A stretch of DNA of 64,000 nucleotides. Origin: Variovorax sp. HW608 (GTDB lineage: Bacteria; Pseudomonadota; Gammaproteobacteria; Burkholderiales; Burkholderiaceae_C). Location: NCBI RefSeq assembly GCF_900090195.1, contig NZ_LT607803.1, forward strand, positions 2,790,001-2,854,000, written 5' to 3'. The notes beneath the pieces are model-generated. The model did no database searches. It had not been told where the DNA came from and saw nothing but the letters and a program-made list of their open reading frames with translations. Positions within the stretch are counted from its first letter, which is position 1. Each line of letters opens with the position of its first letter. Shown here piece after piece: positions 28,361 through 37,297 of this stretch. The translations under genes and the position numbers were made by a program.

Positions 28361-28801
28361 CTAGCCCAGCACGTCGTTCACCTGCTCGTTGAACTCGGCC
28401 TGGCTCAGCGCCACGCCGATTTCCCGCGGCAGCGCATCGCGCACCGAGAACACGCCGAGCACCTTGCTGTTCTTCGATATCAGCGGCAGGTGCCGGAAGC
28501 CGCGTTCGAGCATCAGCACGACGGCATCGGATACCAATGTTTCAGGCGCGACACAGATTGGGTTGGGTGTCATGACCGCGCGCACGCTGGTGGCGTCGGG
28601 ATCGAGCCCGCGCGCGAGCACGCGCGTCATCAGGTCGCGCTCCGTGAGGATGCCCAGCAGCCTGTCGGGGGGCTCCATGACGAGCACGCTGCCGCAGTTG
28701 GCGCGCGTCATCACGCACGCAGCGTCGCGCACCGTGGCCTGCGGCCCCAGGCTGGTCACGTGCTTGCGCGAGATGGACTGGAAAACTGTGCGTTCAGCCA
28801 T
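28361..28801 (-). CDS. CBS-domain pair protein
   Basis: A 146-residue protein made almost entirely of two CBS motifs (about 8-65 and 75-135): 'ATVRDAACVMTRANCGSVLVME' with 'LLGILTERDLMTRVLARG', then 'VSDAVVLMLERGFRHLPLIS' with 'VLGVFSVRDALP'. Such pairs bind adenine nucleotides and act as sensors. It is the last gene of the minus-strand run after the 2-oxoacid:ferredoxin oxidoreductase genes, 45 bases downstream, so it could share their transcript. Confidence 0.9.
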   Translation of the reverse strand: MAERTVFQSISRKHVTSLGPQATVRDAACVMTRANCGSVLVMEPPDRLLGILTERDLMTRVLARGLDPDATSVRAVMTPNPICVAPETLVSDAVVLMLERGFRHLPLISKNSKVLGVFSVRDALPREIGVALSQAEFNEQVNDVLG

Positions 28802-28846
28802 GATCCGCCTCCATCGGAAACGCGCTATGGTGCGACGGGCCGTCGC

Positions 28847-29902
28847 TTAACGCAAGGTGGCGTTCAGCCGCTCCAGCGCCTGCTCGCCGGGGCAGAGTTC
28901 GGCCGGGCCGAGCGTGTTGAGCGGCCGGTCGACCGTGTTGAGCGCGGTGTGCAGGTCGGTCGCGAGCGGGTCGACGTAGAGCAAGCCGGTGACGATCTCG
29001 CCCATTTCCTGGTGCCGCTGCATGTGCGCCATCGCGGCGTAGCGGTCGCAGGGGTCGTAGTCCGGATGCAGGCTGCGCAGGCGCAGCAGCGTGCCGTCGT
29101 GCTGGCGCACGTCCATCACCTCGCCCGGCGCCATGTCGACGCTGATCTCGTCGCGCGCGCTGATGAAGTCGATGCGGCTCACGGCCTCGTTGTGCTCGCG
29201 CACGTAGTCGTAGCTCTTGGTGCTGCCCGGATGGTTGTTGAAGGCCACGCAGGGGCTGATGACGTCGATGAAGGCCGCGCCGCCATGGCTGATCGCGCCC
29301 TTGATCAGCGGCACGAGCTGCGCCTTGTTGCCCGAGAAGCCGCGCCCCACGTAGGTCGCGCCGAGCTGCAGCGCCATCGCCGCCAGATCCACCGGGCTGT
29401 CGGTGTTGACCACGCCCTTCTTGCTCTTGGAGCCCTGGTCGGCGGTGGCCGAGAACTGGCCCTTGGTGAGGCCGTAGACGCCGTTGTTCTCGACGATGTA
29501 AGCCATGCGTACCCCGCGCCGCATCGCGTGCGCGAACTGCCCGAGGCCGATGGAGGCCGAATCGCCGTCGCCCGAAACACCCAGATACAGCAGGTCGCGG
29601 TTCGCGAGGTTGGCCCCGGTCAGCACGCTGGGCATGCGGCCGTGCACCGTGTTGAAGCCGTGCGAGGCGCCGAGGAAATAGTCCGGCGTCTTGGAGCTGC
29701 AGCCGATGCCCGAGAGCTTGGCGACGCGGTGCGGCTCGATGTCCAGCTCCCAGCAGGCCTCGATGATCGATGCCGAGATCGAATCGTGCCCGCAGCCCGC
29801 GCACAGCGTGGAGATCTTCCCTTCGTAGTCGCGCCGCGTGTAGCCCACCTTGTTGATGGCCAGCGTGGGATGCCGCATGCGCGGCTTGGCGATGTAGGTC
29901 AT
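28847..29902 (-). CDS. 2-oxoacid:ferredoxin oxidoreductase, beta subunit (KorB-like)
   Basis: Thiamine diphosphate-binding subunit, 351 residues. Visible: 'STLCAGCGHDSISASIIEACW' (the CxxC of this subunit) and the ThDP-binding 'SGDGDSASIGLGQFAHAMRR' followed by 'VENNGVYGLTKGQFSAT'. The ATG at 29902 overlaps the alpha stop by 4 bases. Partners are the alpha subunit upstream and probably the iron-sulfur flavoprotein beyond it. The reaction is oxidative decarboxylation of a 2-oxoacid (2-oxoglutarate is the commonest for this type) with reduction of an iron-sulfur carrier. Confidence 0.9.
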   Translation of the reverse strand: MTYIAKPRMRHPTLAINKVGYTRRDYEGKISTLCAGCGHDSISASIIEACWELDIEPHRVAKLSGIGCSSKTPDYFLGASHGFNTVHGRMPSVLTGANLANRDLLYLGVSGDGDSASIGLGQFAHAMRRGVRMAYIVENNGVYGLTKGQFSATADQGSKSKKGVVNTDSPVDLAAMALQLGATYVGRGFSGNKAQLVPLIKGAISHGGAAFIDVISPCVAFNNHPGSTKSYDYVREHNEAVSRIDFISARDEISVDMAPGEVMDVRQHDGTLLRLRSLHPDYDPCDRYAAMAHMQRHQEMGEIVTGLLYVDPLATDLHTALNTVDRPLNTLGPAELCPGEQALERLNATLR

Positions 29903-31743
29903 GCACGCTCCTGGTTCACGCGCTTTGCGATGGTGTCGGTGATGAATCGCGCCGTGATCGGCGTGCCGTCGAAATGCAGCACGCGCACCAGCCGCGCCGG
30001 ATCGACGTCGAGCTCGTTGACCAGCAGGCTGTGCATCTGCGCGTCGCGGTTCTGCTCGACCACGAACACCCGCTCGTGCTGCGCGAGGAAGCGCGCGACG
30101 CTGTCCGGAAACGGAAATGCGCAAAGGCGCATCGCATCGAGATGAACGCCGCGTTCCTGCAAGGATTCGAGTGCCTCGTGCATGGCCGGGCTGGTGGAGC
30201 CGAAATAGATCACGCCGAGCGGCGTCTTCCGGGCCGCCAGCCGCACCACCGGTTGCGGCACCATCGTGGCCGCCGTCTTGAACTTGCGCAGCAGCCGTTC
30301 CATGTTGTAGATGTAGTCGGGGCCGCGCTCGGAGTAGCGCGCATAGGCATCGCGCGTGGTGCCGCGCGTGAAGTAGCTGCCCTTGGTCGGATGCGTGCCC
30401 GGCAGCGTGCGCCACGGAATGCCGTCGCCATCCACGTCCTTGTAGCGGCCGAAGTCGCGGCCCGCTTCCAGCTCCTCGGCGGTCATCACCTTGCCGCGGT
30501 CGTAGGCGCGGCTGTCGTCCCATTCGAAGGGCTCGCACAGGCGCTGGTTCATGCCGATGTCCAGATCGGTCATCACGAACACCGGCGTCTGCAGCCGGTC
30601 GGCGAGGTCGAGCGCCGCCGCCGCATGCACGAAGCATTCGTGCGGGTCCTCGGGGAACAGCAGCACATGCTTGGTGTCGCCGTGCGATGCATAGGCGCAG
30701 GCGAGGATGTCGGCCTGCTGCGTGCGCGTGGGCATGCCGGTCGAAGGCCCGCCGCGCTGCACGTTGATCAGCGTGACCGGAATCTCCGCGAAGTACGCGA
30801 GGCCGATGAACTCGGTCATCAGCGAGATGCCCGGCCCCGAGGTCGCGGTGAAGGCGCGCGCCCCGTTCCAGCCCGCGCCGACCACCATGCCGATGGAGGC
30901 GATCTCGTCCTCCGCCTGCACGATCGCGAAGCGCTGCTGGCCGGTCGCGGGATCGACGCGGAACTTCGAGCAGTATTTCTGGAAGGCCTCCGCCACCGAC
31001 GACGACGGCGTGATCGGATACCACGCCGCCACCGTCGCGCCGCCGTACACGCAGCCCAGCGCAGCGGCGCTGTTGCCGTCGACGAAGATGCGGTTGCGGA
31101 CGCGGTCCGCGCGCCGTACCTTCAGGCCGATCGGCTCGCGCAGGTGCTCGCGCGCGAAGTCGCAGCCGAGGTGCAGCGCCTGCACGTTGGAGGCGAGCAG
31201 CCTTTCCTTGCCCTTGTACTGCTCGCCGAAGAGTTTCTCGACCACTTCGGGCTCGATGCCCAGCAGGACCGCGAGCGCGCCCACGTAGACGATGTTCTTG
31301 AACAGCTGCCGCTGGCGCGGGTCCTGGTAGACCGCATTGCAGATCTCGGTCAGCGGCATGCCGATGACGCGGATGTCGTCGCGGAACTTCGAGGGCGGCA
31401 GCGCGCGCGTGCTGTCGTAGAACAGGTAGCCGCCCGGCTCGAGCTCGGCCACGTCGGCGTCCCAGGTCTGCGGGTTCATCGCGACCATCATGTCGGTGCC
31501 GCCGCGCCGGCCCAGGTGGCCCGCCTCGGTCACGCGCACTTCGTACCAGGTCGGCAGGCCCTGGATGTTGCTCGGGAAGATGTTGCGCGGGCTCACCGGC
31601 ACGCCCATGCGCAGGATGGCCTTGGCGAACAGCTCGTTGGCCGATGCCGAGCCCGAGCCGTTGACGTTGGCGAACTTGATGACGAAGTCGTTGACGGCCT
31701 CGATCTGCCGCACGATGCCCTTGGGTGGAAGCGTAGCGCTCAT
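29899..31743 (-). CDS. 2-oxoacid:ferredoxin oxidoreductase, alpha subunit with fused gamma domain (KorA-like)
   Basis: A 614-residue subunit. The N-terminal ~190 residues are the gamma-type domain ('GSGSASANELFAKAILRMGVPV', 'GGTDMMVAMNPQTW'). The following pyrimidine-binding domain has 'GNSAAALGCVYGGATVAAWYPITPSSSVAEAF', 'AEDEIASIGMVVGAGWNGARAFTATSGPGISLM' and 'PTRTQQADILACAYASHGD'. This gamma-alpha fusion is normal for KorA in aerobic bacteria. It is translationally coupled to the beta gene. Confidence 0.92.
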   Translation of the reverse strand: MSATLPPKGIVRQIEAVNDFVIKFANVNGSGSASANELFAKAILRMGVPVSPRNIFPSNIQGLPTWYEVRVTEAGHLGRRGGTDMMVAMNPQTWDADVAELEPGGYLFYDSTRALPPSKFRDDIRVIGMPLTEICNAVYQDPRQRQLFKNIVYVGALAVLLGIEPEVVEKLFGEQYKGKERLLASNVQALHLGCDFAREHLREPIGLKVRRADRVRNRIFVDGNSAAALGCVYGGATVAAWYPITPSSSVAEAFQKYCSKFRVDPATGQQRFAIVQAEDEIASIGMVVGAGWNGARAFTATSGPGISLMTEFIGLAYFAEIPVTLINVQRGGPSTGMPTRTQQADILACAYASHGDTKHVLLFPEDPHECFVHAAAALDLADRLQTPVFVMTDLDIGMNQRLCEPFEWDDSRAYDRGKVMTAEELEAGRDFGRYKDVDGDGIPWRTLPGTHPTKGSYFTRGTTRDAYARYSERGPDYIYNMERLLRKFKTAATMVPQPVVRLAARKTPLGVIYFGSTSPAMHEALESLQERGVHLDAMRLCAFPFPDSVARFLAQHERVFVVEQNRDAQMHSLLVNELDVDPARLVRVLHFDGTPITARFITDTIAKRVNQERA

Positions 31744-31801
31744 TCCGAAACCTCCGTGCTTCGCACTGCGGTGCGAGCGCCTTCGGGCGGCCGGGCGGCG
31801 C

Positions 31802-33700
31802 TCATGCGGGCACTCCCTCGGGCGCGACGCGCTTCTCGCGCGCCCTCGGGCCGGCGGGCGTGGTCTTCAACAGGAACTTCTGCATGTCCCAGGCACCCGT
31901 CGGGCAACGCTCGGCGCACAGGCCGCAGTGCAGGCACACGTCCTCGTCCTTGACCATCACGCGGCCGGTCTTGAGGCCGCCGGAAACGTACAGGTCCTGC
32001 GCCAGGTTGAGCGCCGGCGCCTTCAGCCGCTGCCGCAGATCGGCCTCGTCACCGTTGGTGGTGAAGGTGATGCAGTCCATCGGGCAGATGTCCACGCAGG
32101 CATCGCACTCGATGCACACGGTCTCGGTAAACACCGTCTGCACGTCGCAGTTGAGGCAGCGCTGCGCTTCCTTGAAGGCGGTGGCGGCATCGAAGCCCAG
32201 TTCGACCTCCACGCGGATGCTCGCAAGCGCCCTCTCCGCCTTTTCCCACGGCACCTTGTAGCGCAGGTCGTTCGAGGTGTCGTTGTCGTAGCTCCACTCG
32301 TGGATGCCCATCTTCTGCGACACGAGGTTGGTCATCGGCGCCGGGCGGTGCGTCACCGGCTCGCCGTGCAGCAGCTTGTCGATCGACACCGCCGCGTCGT
32401 GCCCGTGGGCCACCGCCTCGATGATGTTCTTCGGGCCGAAGGCCGCATCGCCGCCGAAGAAGACGTTCGGCACGGTCGACTGGAAGCTCGTCTTCTCGAG
32501 CTTCGGCAGGCCCCACTTGTCGAACTCGATGCCGCAGTCGCGCTCGATCCACGGGAAGGCGTTCTCCTGCCCCACCGCCACCAGCACTTCATCGCACTCG
32601 AAGAAGGCATCGGGCTCGCCGGTGGGCACCAGCTTGCGGTTGCCCTGGTCGTCGTACTCGGCGCGCACGATCTCGAAGCGCATGCCGGTGAGCTTGCCCT
32701 TTTCGAGCACGAATTCCTTCGGCACGTGGAAGTTGATGATCGGGATGCCTTCGTGCTGCGCGTCTTCCTTCTCCCACGGCGAAGCCTTCATCTCGTCGAA
32801 GCCGCTGCGCACGATGACCTTCACGTCGGTGCCGCCGAGGCGGCGCGCGGAGCGGCAGCAGTCCATCGCGGTGTTGCCGCCGCCGAGCACGATCACGCGC
32901 TTGCCGATGCGCGTGATGTGACCGAACGAGACCGAGGCCAGCCAGTCGATGCCGATGTGGATGCTGTCCGCCGCGTCCTTGCGTCCGGGCGCGTCGAGGT
33001 CGCGCCCGCGCGGCGCGCCGCAGCCGACGAAGATCGCGTCCCAGCCCTGGGCCATCAGCGCCTTCATCGAATCGATGCGCTTGCCGCCGCGGAAAGTCAC
33101 GCCGAGATCGAGGATGTAGCCGGTCTCCTCGTCGATCACCGATTCGGGCAGCCGAAAGCGCGGGATCTGCGTGCGGATGAAGCCGCCCGCCTTGGGCTCT
33201 TCGTCGAACACCGTGACTTCATACCCCAGCGGTGCGAGGTCACGCGCGACGGTCAGCGAGGCCGGCCCCGCGCCCACGCAGGCGATGCGCTTGCCGTTGC
33301 GCGGCTCGACCTTGGGCATGCGCGCGCGCACGTCGCTCTTCATGTCGGCGGTCACGCGCTTGAGCCGGCAGATGGCCACCGGCTCGGGGTGAAATGGCCC
33401 CCCAGGGGCTTCGCCCCGCCCCCCCGAGGGGGCGGTCCCGGCTAGGGGCGGCCCGTCGCCGGGCGCATTACCTTCCTCCACGCGCCCGCGTCGGCACGCC
33501 GGCTCGCAGGGCCTGTCGCAGGTGCGGCCGAGGATGCCGGGGAAGACGTTGGAGACCCAGTTGATCATGTAGGCCTCGTCGTAGCGACGCTGCGCGATCA
33601 ACCGGATGTATTCGGGGACGGGGGTGTGCGCGGGACAGGCGTACTGGCAATCGACGACCTTGTGGAAATAGGCCGGATTCGCAATGTTGGTTCGCTGCAA
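31802..33700 (-). CDS. FAD-dependent, GltD-like iron-sulfur oxidoreductase
   Basis: About 632 residues. The N-terminal segment has cysteine motifs ('VDCQYACPAHTPVPEY', 'CDRPCEPACRRGR') as in the glutamate synthase small subunit. A first Rossmann fold follows ('GKRIACVGAGPASLTVARDL'), then an NAD(P)-binding fold ('KRVIVLGGGNTAMDCCRSARR'). The C-terminus has two 4Fe-4S motifs ('CIECDACVDICPMDC', 'CLHCGLCAERCPTGAW'). The TTG at 33700 was chosen for AGGAG 6 bases upstream. It probably carries electrons between NAD(P)H and the adjacent KorAB. An extra 28 residues are encoded by a palindromic repeat (separate entry). Confidence 0.85.
   Translation of the reverse strand: MQRTNIANPAYFHKVVDCQYACPAHTPVPEYIRLIAQRRYDEAYMINWVSNVFPGILGRTCDRPCEPACRRGRVEEGNAPGDGPPLAGTAPSGGRGEAPGGPFHPEPVAICRLKRVTADMKSDVRARMPKVEPRNGKRIACVGAGPASLTVARDLAPLGYEVTVFDEEPKAGGFIRTQIPRFRLPESVIDEETGYILDLGVTFRGGKRIDSMKALMAQGWDAIFVGCGAPRGRDLDAPGRKDAADSIHIGIDWLASVSFGHITRIGKRVIVLGGGNTAMDCCRSARRLGGTDVKVIVRSGFDEMKASPWEKEDAQHEGIPIINFHVPKEFVLEKGKLTGMRFEIVRAEYDDQGNRKLVPTGEPDAFFECDEVLVAVGQENAFPWIERDCGIEFDKWGLPKLEKTSFQSTVPNVFFGGDAAFGPKNIIEAVAHGHDAAVSIDKLLHGEPVTHRPAPMTNLVSQKMGIHEWSYDNDTSNDLRYKVPWEKAERALASIRVEVELGFDAATAFKEAQRCLNCDVQTVFTETVCIECDACVDICPMDCITFTTNGDEADLRQRLKAPALNLAQDLYVSGGLKTGRVMVKDEDVCLHCGLCAERCPTGAWDMQKFLLKTTPAGPRAREKRVAPEGVPA
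33389..33472. repeat. GC-rich palindromic element inserted in frame in the flavoprotein gene
   Basis: The gene reads CRRGRVEE, then 28 Gly/Pro/Ala-rich residues, then PEPVAICRLKR; relatives I recall join these directly. The insert has two tight hairpins: GGGGC/GCCCC at 33405-33417 and CCCCC/GGGGG at 33421-33432. This is the style of dispersed intergenic repeat common in high-GC Comamonadaceae. Its 84-bp length keeps the frame. Mobility is inferred. Confidence 0.65.
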
Positions 33701-33831
33701 TGCGGTCTCCTGGATGCCGCCCGCTGGCCCGGGAGAAGGCTTCGCGGGTCTGCCGCCAGTATGCGCCGCACGCGTGCGCGCGCAACCTTGGTGGAATCCC
33801 GCAGCACCAAGGGGCAAGGAATGCCTGAGTG

Positions 33832-35289
33832 CTACATGCTGGCGACGCGCTCGCGCAACCGCATGCGCAGCCCGACCGGGGTCATGGTGAAGGCAAGCAT
33901 TTCGCGCGCCGGCTGGCCGTCCGGCGTGTCGATGGACGCGATGTCGAAGCGGCCCAGCAGCACGGCCATCGCCATCTTCATCTCGAGCAGCGCGAGGTAG
34001 CGGCCCGGGCAGATGCGCGGGCCCGCGCCGAAGGGCATCGAGGTGCGCTTCGCGGCGCTGCTCAAGGCCTCCGGTCCATCGGCCAGCCAGCGCGCGGGCG
34101 CGAAGGTGGCGGCGTCGGGCACATGGCTGTCGCTCACGCTGTCGCGACGCATCAGCGCGGCAACGACCGAGCCCGTCGGCACCTCGACATCGCCCACCAC
34201 GGTGTCACGTATGGCCTGCGCGAAGAGCAGCGGCGCGACCGGCTTGAGGCGCATGGTCTCCAGCGCGCAAGCCTCGACGAAGTCGAGGTCGGCGACCTGG
34301 GCGAAGTCGGGCAACGGGCCGCCGGGCCCGTCGGGCAGCAGGCGTCGCACCTCCTCGGTCGCACGGGCCAGCTCGGCCGGATGACGCCACAGCAGGTCGA
34401 TCATCCACGCGATGGTGTTGGCGGTGGTGTCCTCGCCCGCGAGCAGCATGGTCATCACGTTCCCGGCCACCTGCTCGTCGCTGATGCCGCTCTCGGGCTG
34501 GTCCGCGGCCGCGATCATCGCTTCGAGCAGGTTGCGCGGATGCGCACGCCGGTCGGGGTCGGCCTGCATCCGCTGCCGCGCTTCGGCGACGAAGCGATCG
34601 ACCGCCTCGTTGACCGCGATCACGCCCCGCTTGAGCGCGCGGTCGCTCGCCGTCGGGAACAGGCGCCAGGTCGGGAACGGCGCCAGCACGCGCCGCAGCA
34701 GCGCCGGGAAGATCTTGTCGAGGTGCTGCTGGATCACGTCGGCGCCGGACTCCAGCGTGTTGACCTCGGCGCCGAAGGCCAGCCCCGCGATGGTGTCGAC
34801 GGTGTAGCGCATCAGGTCGGCCTGCAGGTCGATGTCGTGGCCCTCGCGCGCCGCCGCGGCCCACCGTCCGGCGAGCCGGTCGGCGACCTTGCGCAGCGAC
34901 GGGAAGTAGGCCTTGACGTGCGCAGGATCGAAGCTCGCCATCACCATGCGCCGCTGCCGCCGCCAGTCGTCGCCGTTGGCGCCGAAGACGCCGGGCCTGA
35001 GGCCCATCTCCTTCGCGACGGCTTCGAGCCGGCTGGTGCGGCTGAAGCCTTCCGGCCGGTCGCGCAGGATCGTCGCGATCACCTGGTGCTCGCCCACGAC
35101 GAGCATCGGCCGCCTGCCGAACCTGACCTTGAAATACGGCCCATAGGCCGCGCACCAGTCCTCGAGCTGGCGATGCATGCGCTGCGGCTTTATCTGCAGC
35201 AGGTTGCCGACGACGGGCAGCCCGCGCGGCCCTGGCAGGTCGTCAATGCGGCGCGTCGGCCCGGGAGGGGTTTCCAATTGAGTGCTCAA
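33832..35289 (-). CDS. Cytochrome P450
   Basis: Heme monooxygenase, about 485 residues. The heme ligand is C427 in 'PFGAGPRICPGRYLALLEM'. The I-helix oxygen-binding motif is 'AGEDTTANTIAW', the ExxR motif is in 'ALETMRL', and the N-terminal proline-rich hinge is 'LPGPRGLPVVGNLL'. There is no membrane anchor. The TTG at 35289 was chosen because AAGAGG lies 5 bases before it and the hinge then falls near residue 18; about 74 residues of open frame upstream look non-coding. The redox partner and substrate are unknown. Confidence 0.9.
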   Translation of the reverse strand: MSTQLETPPGPTRRIDDLPGPRGLPVVGNLLQIKPQRMHRQLEDWCAAYGPYFKVRFGRRPMLVVGEHQVIATILRDRPEGFSRTSRLEAVAKEMGLRPGVFGANGDDWRRQRRMVMASFDPAHVKAYFPSLRKVADRLAGRWAAAAREGHDIDLQADLMRYTVDTIAGLAFGAEVNTLESGADVIQQHLDKIFPALLRRVLAPFPTWRLFPTASDRALKRGVIAVNEAVDRFVAEARQRMQADPDRRAHPRNLLEAMIAAADQPESGISDEQVAGNVMTMLLAGEDTTANTIAWMIDLLWRHPAELARATEEVRRLLPDGPGGPLPDFAQVADLDFVEACALETMRLKPVAPLLFAQAIRDTVVGDVEVPTGSVVAALMRRDSVSDSHVPDAATFAPARWLADGPEALSSAAKRTSMPFGAGPRICPGRYLALLEMKMAMAVLLGRFDIASIDTPDGQPAREMLAFTMTPVGLRMRLRERVASM

Positions 35290-35632
35290 GACAGCCTCTT
35301 GCGATGGACCAATTGTCAGCAATTTCACATCCGTGAATTGACGTGAATTCTCGCGCTGTTTTTTCCGGCCCTTCTGCCCGTGGCCGCCCCGACCCGGGTG
35401 CAGCTCAGCCCCAGGGGCGTAAGGGCTGAGGATGTCGACCAGAGATTGCGAACGGTCATCCACTCGATGGGAGCTGAACTTCCGGAAGCCGGGCCAAAAC
35501 CAGCCGGTCAATCGCGTCGCTCAATTCGATGCGGAGGCGAACGGATTCCTCTTCAACCTGACTCTCGACTGACTATAAATGACCACTTCAGTGTTACATT
35601 TGAATGTAACTAACTGCGGATGAGGGTCGGAG
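35290..35632. promoter_or_regulatory. Divergent intergenic region between P450 and Gly-rich lipoprotein
   Basis: No gene is supported here. It must hold promoters for both flanking genes. A short dyad, TTCAC at 35324-35328 and GTGAA at 35333-35337, lies about 40 bases upstream of the P450 start and could be an operator. The part near 35570-35630 is clearly AT-richer, as expected for a promoter of the plus-strand gene. Confidence 0.45.
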
Positions 35633-36697
35633 ATGGATAGAGGAGAGTTGTCGTTCCGCATGGGCGGGAAAAGTCATGCGCCTGTCCGTGGGGCGCTTGC
35701 GAGTTGTGCGGCGGCCTTGATACTGGCTGCCTGCGGTGGTGGTGGTGGTGGTGGCGGCGGGGCAGCGCTTGTGTCGGCGCCATCCGGTGCTGCCGGTCAG
35801 GCCCAGACGGGCCAGACAAGCACCGCTGCCAATGGCGCGCAATCAAGCCTCGCAACCGATTTGCTCACCTCTACGGGCAGCAGCCCATCAGGCAATACGA
35901 CGCCAGTTGAATCCGTAGGGCCGGGTTCTGACCCGAGCCCAGGGGCGTTCACCAAATACGCATTCAAGGTCGGGCCGTATATAGATTTCTTCGATCCCGA
36001 CGTGGCCCAAAAGGTCATGGCCGCCTTGGCGACGCCAGAATTGCTTGGCTATGAGTACCAGGCGTTAGCAAGCCCGGTATATGTCAAGGCCGATCCGGGG
36101 GTAGCCTACACCTACTGGATCGGCCCCAGAAGTGAGATGAACAGCATCGACAACCAAACGCAAATTGTTGCTCTCGCAAATGAGGGGCCGGTATTGTTCA
36201 GAAGGCCTGTTGTCAGTGATTCATTCGTGGTCGAGACTGCTTTGATCGACATTCAACCACTGGAGCAACTTGTGGGCCGGCTGAATGTGGCTGGTAGCAA
36301 TGGGTTTTGTTTATTAACCGCAATGGAGGGGCTCCGCTTGCGCGTTGCAAGACGCGTTGAGGCGAATCCGGCGTACTGCGAATTTCAGGAATGGCTTACA
36401 GATCATCCCGTGGGTGACGACGAGTATCTCCAGAAGATAAACGAATTGGGCGCAGCGGGCTATAAGCTGTTTTTCAACAGCTACTATGTTCGCGACACTA
36501 CTCAGAAGGTCCGCTTTTCGTACGAAGCCGTGGAACAGCCACCCTTGGCCGACATGACTGTGGAGGAGCGCGTCGCTATTTTCAATAAAATGGGCGCAAC
36601 GGGGGCACTGTCCTACTCTGCTTTGCAGGACAAAAATAAGGCGGTGTATCGCCGGACCTTCGATTGCGCCCGCCGTTGGTTTTGTGGGTATCCCTGA
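35633..36697 (+). CDS. Putative lipoprotein with poly-glycine linker
   Basis: A 354-residue protein. It has a lipoprotein signal ('GALASCAAALILAAC', lipobox Cys at residue 34), nine consecutive glycines and a Ser/Thr/Gln-rich linker to about residue 95. A globular domain of no recognised family follows: 'YAFKVGPYIDFFDPDVAQKVMAAL', 'GVAYTYWIGPRSEMNSIDNQTQ', 'YLQKINELGAAGYKLFFNSYY'. It is probably anchored to the outer membrane. GAGGG lies 6 bases before the chosen ATG; an internal ATG at 35660 is possible. GC is lower than in the upstream genes, suggesting later acquisition. Confidence 0.7.
   Translation: MDRGELSFRMGGKSHAPVRGALASCAAALILAACGGGGGGGGGAALVSAPSGAAGQAQTGQTSTAANGAQSSLATDLLTSTGSSPSGNTTPVESVGPGSDPSPGAFTKYAFKVGPYIDFFDPDVAQKVMAALATPELLGYEYQALASPVYVKADPGVAYTYWIGPRSEMNSIDNQTQIVALANEGPVLFRRPVVSDSFVVETALIDIQPLEQLVGRLNVAGSNGFCLLTAMEGLRLRVARRVEANPAYCEFQEWLTDHPVGDDEYLQKINELGAAGYKLFFNSYYVRDTTQKVRFSYEAVEQPPLADMTVEERVAIFNKMGATGALSYSALQDKNKAVYRRTFDCARRWFCGYP
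35735..35761 (+). repeat. GGT/GGC triplet tract encoding nine glycines
   Basis: Six GGT codons, two GGC and one GGG lie directly after the lipobox cysteine. Slippage would change glycine number without breaking the frame, so the tract could vary linker length between strains. Confidence 0.8.
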
Positions 36698-36698
36698 G

Positions 36699-36899
36699 AC
36701 AACTCGCCACGCTTCGAGGAGCTTCGTCGCCGAAGAAGCGCTGGTGGTTCTGTGCGGTCTGGTGGGCGAAGGAGGCGCTGCGAGGAAAGAGTGCCCGTTC
36801 ATAGACCTCCAGTGCAGCCTCGATGTCATCAGGATGGTCCCGAAGCGCTTGGCCCAATTCGGCGCCATCGAGAATGGCGAGGTTGGCTCCCTCGCTCGC
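36699..36899 (-). pseudogene. C-terminal remnant of FAD-dependent monooxygenase (PHBH/TetX-like)
   Basis: The minus-strand frame reads 'SEGANLAILDGAELGQAL', then 'DIEAALEVYERALFPRSASFA' and 'FFGDEAPRSVASCL'. This is the typical C-terminal end of a flavin monooxygenase, where the first part contacts FAD. The FAD-binding N-terminus and the start are missing, so about 65 codons of a gene of about 380 remain. It marks a deletion between this point and the Gly-rich lipoprotein. Confidence 0.7.
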
Positions 36900-37297
36900 T
36901 GACTGCGCGGCCTTCGTTAGCTTGCCAGTCATTGCGATGGCGTCGAAGCTTGTCTACGGCATGGATGTACTTGAGGACGCCGGCATCGACTGGAAGACGT
37001 ACGCACGGATGGTCGGACAGCGGGCGAGTGCGCAGCGCGTGACGGCCGATCGCAAGGCTGAACTGTTTGAATCATGGCCATGATTCGGAGGTTGCGCAGG
37101 AATACGACGTCTTGGTCCATGGGAGCCCCGGCAGAGCAAAAGGGCCTGCATTGTGGAGCGAGGTGGTGCGGCCGTATCGAGCGATCCATTGGATGGCACA
37201 AATCGAGGGGTGTCTGTCATTGCTGCCAGAGGCAGTCGGCCCTACCTTTGATAGCGACGCGGCCACTGGGGCCGCATCAATATCAAGGAATACCGAC
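36900..37297. other. Intergenic decay zone without a supported gene
   Basis: No intact gene is seen. A short plus-strand stretch around 36945-37083 reads 'MDVLEDAGIDWKTYARMVGQ' and ends soon after. It looks protein-like but could not be assigned, so it may be the tail of a lost gene. The rest shows no convincing frame. An AAGGA ribosome site for the next gene lies at the right edge. Confidence 0.4.

Noticed and set aside
31744..31801. Possible second copy of the palindromic repeat between korA and the flavoprotein gene
   Set aside because: It has short GC-rich dyads but does not match the 33389-33472 element closely enough to call it the same repeat.
31490..33445. Plus-strand open frame of 651 codons opposite the flavoprotein
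   Set aside because: The opposite strand has complete Rossmann and iron-sulfur motifs; this frame is low-complexity.
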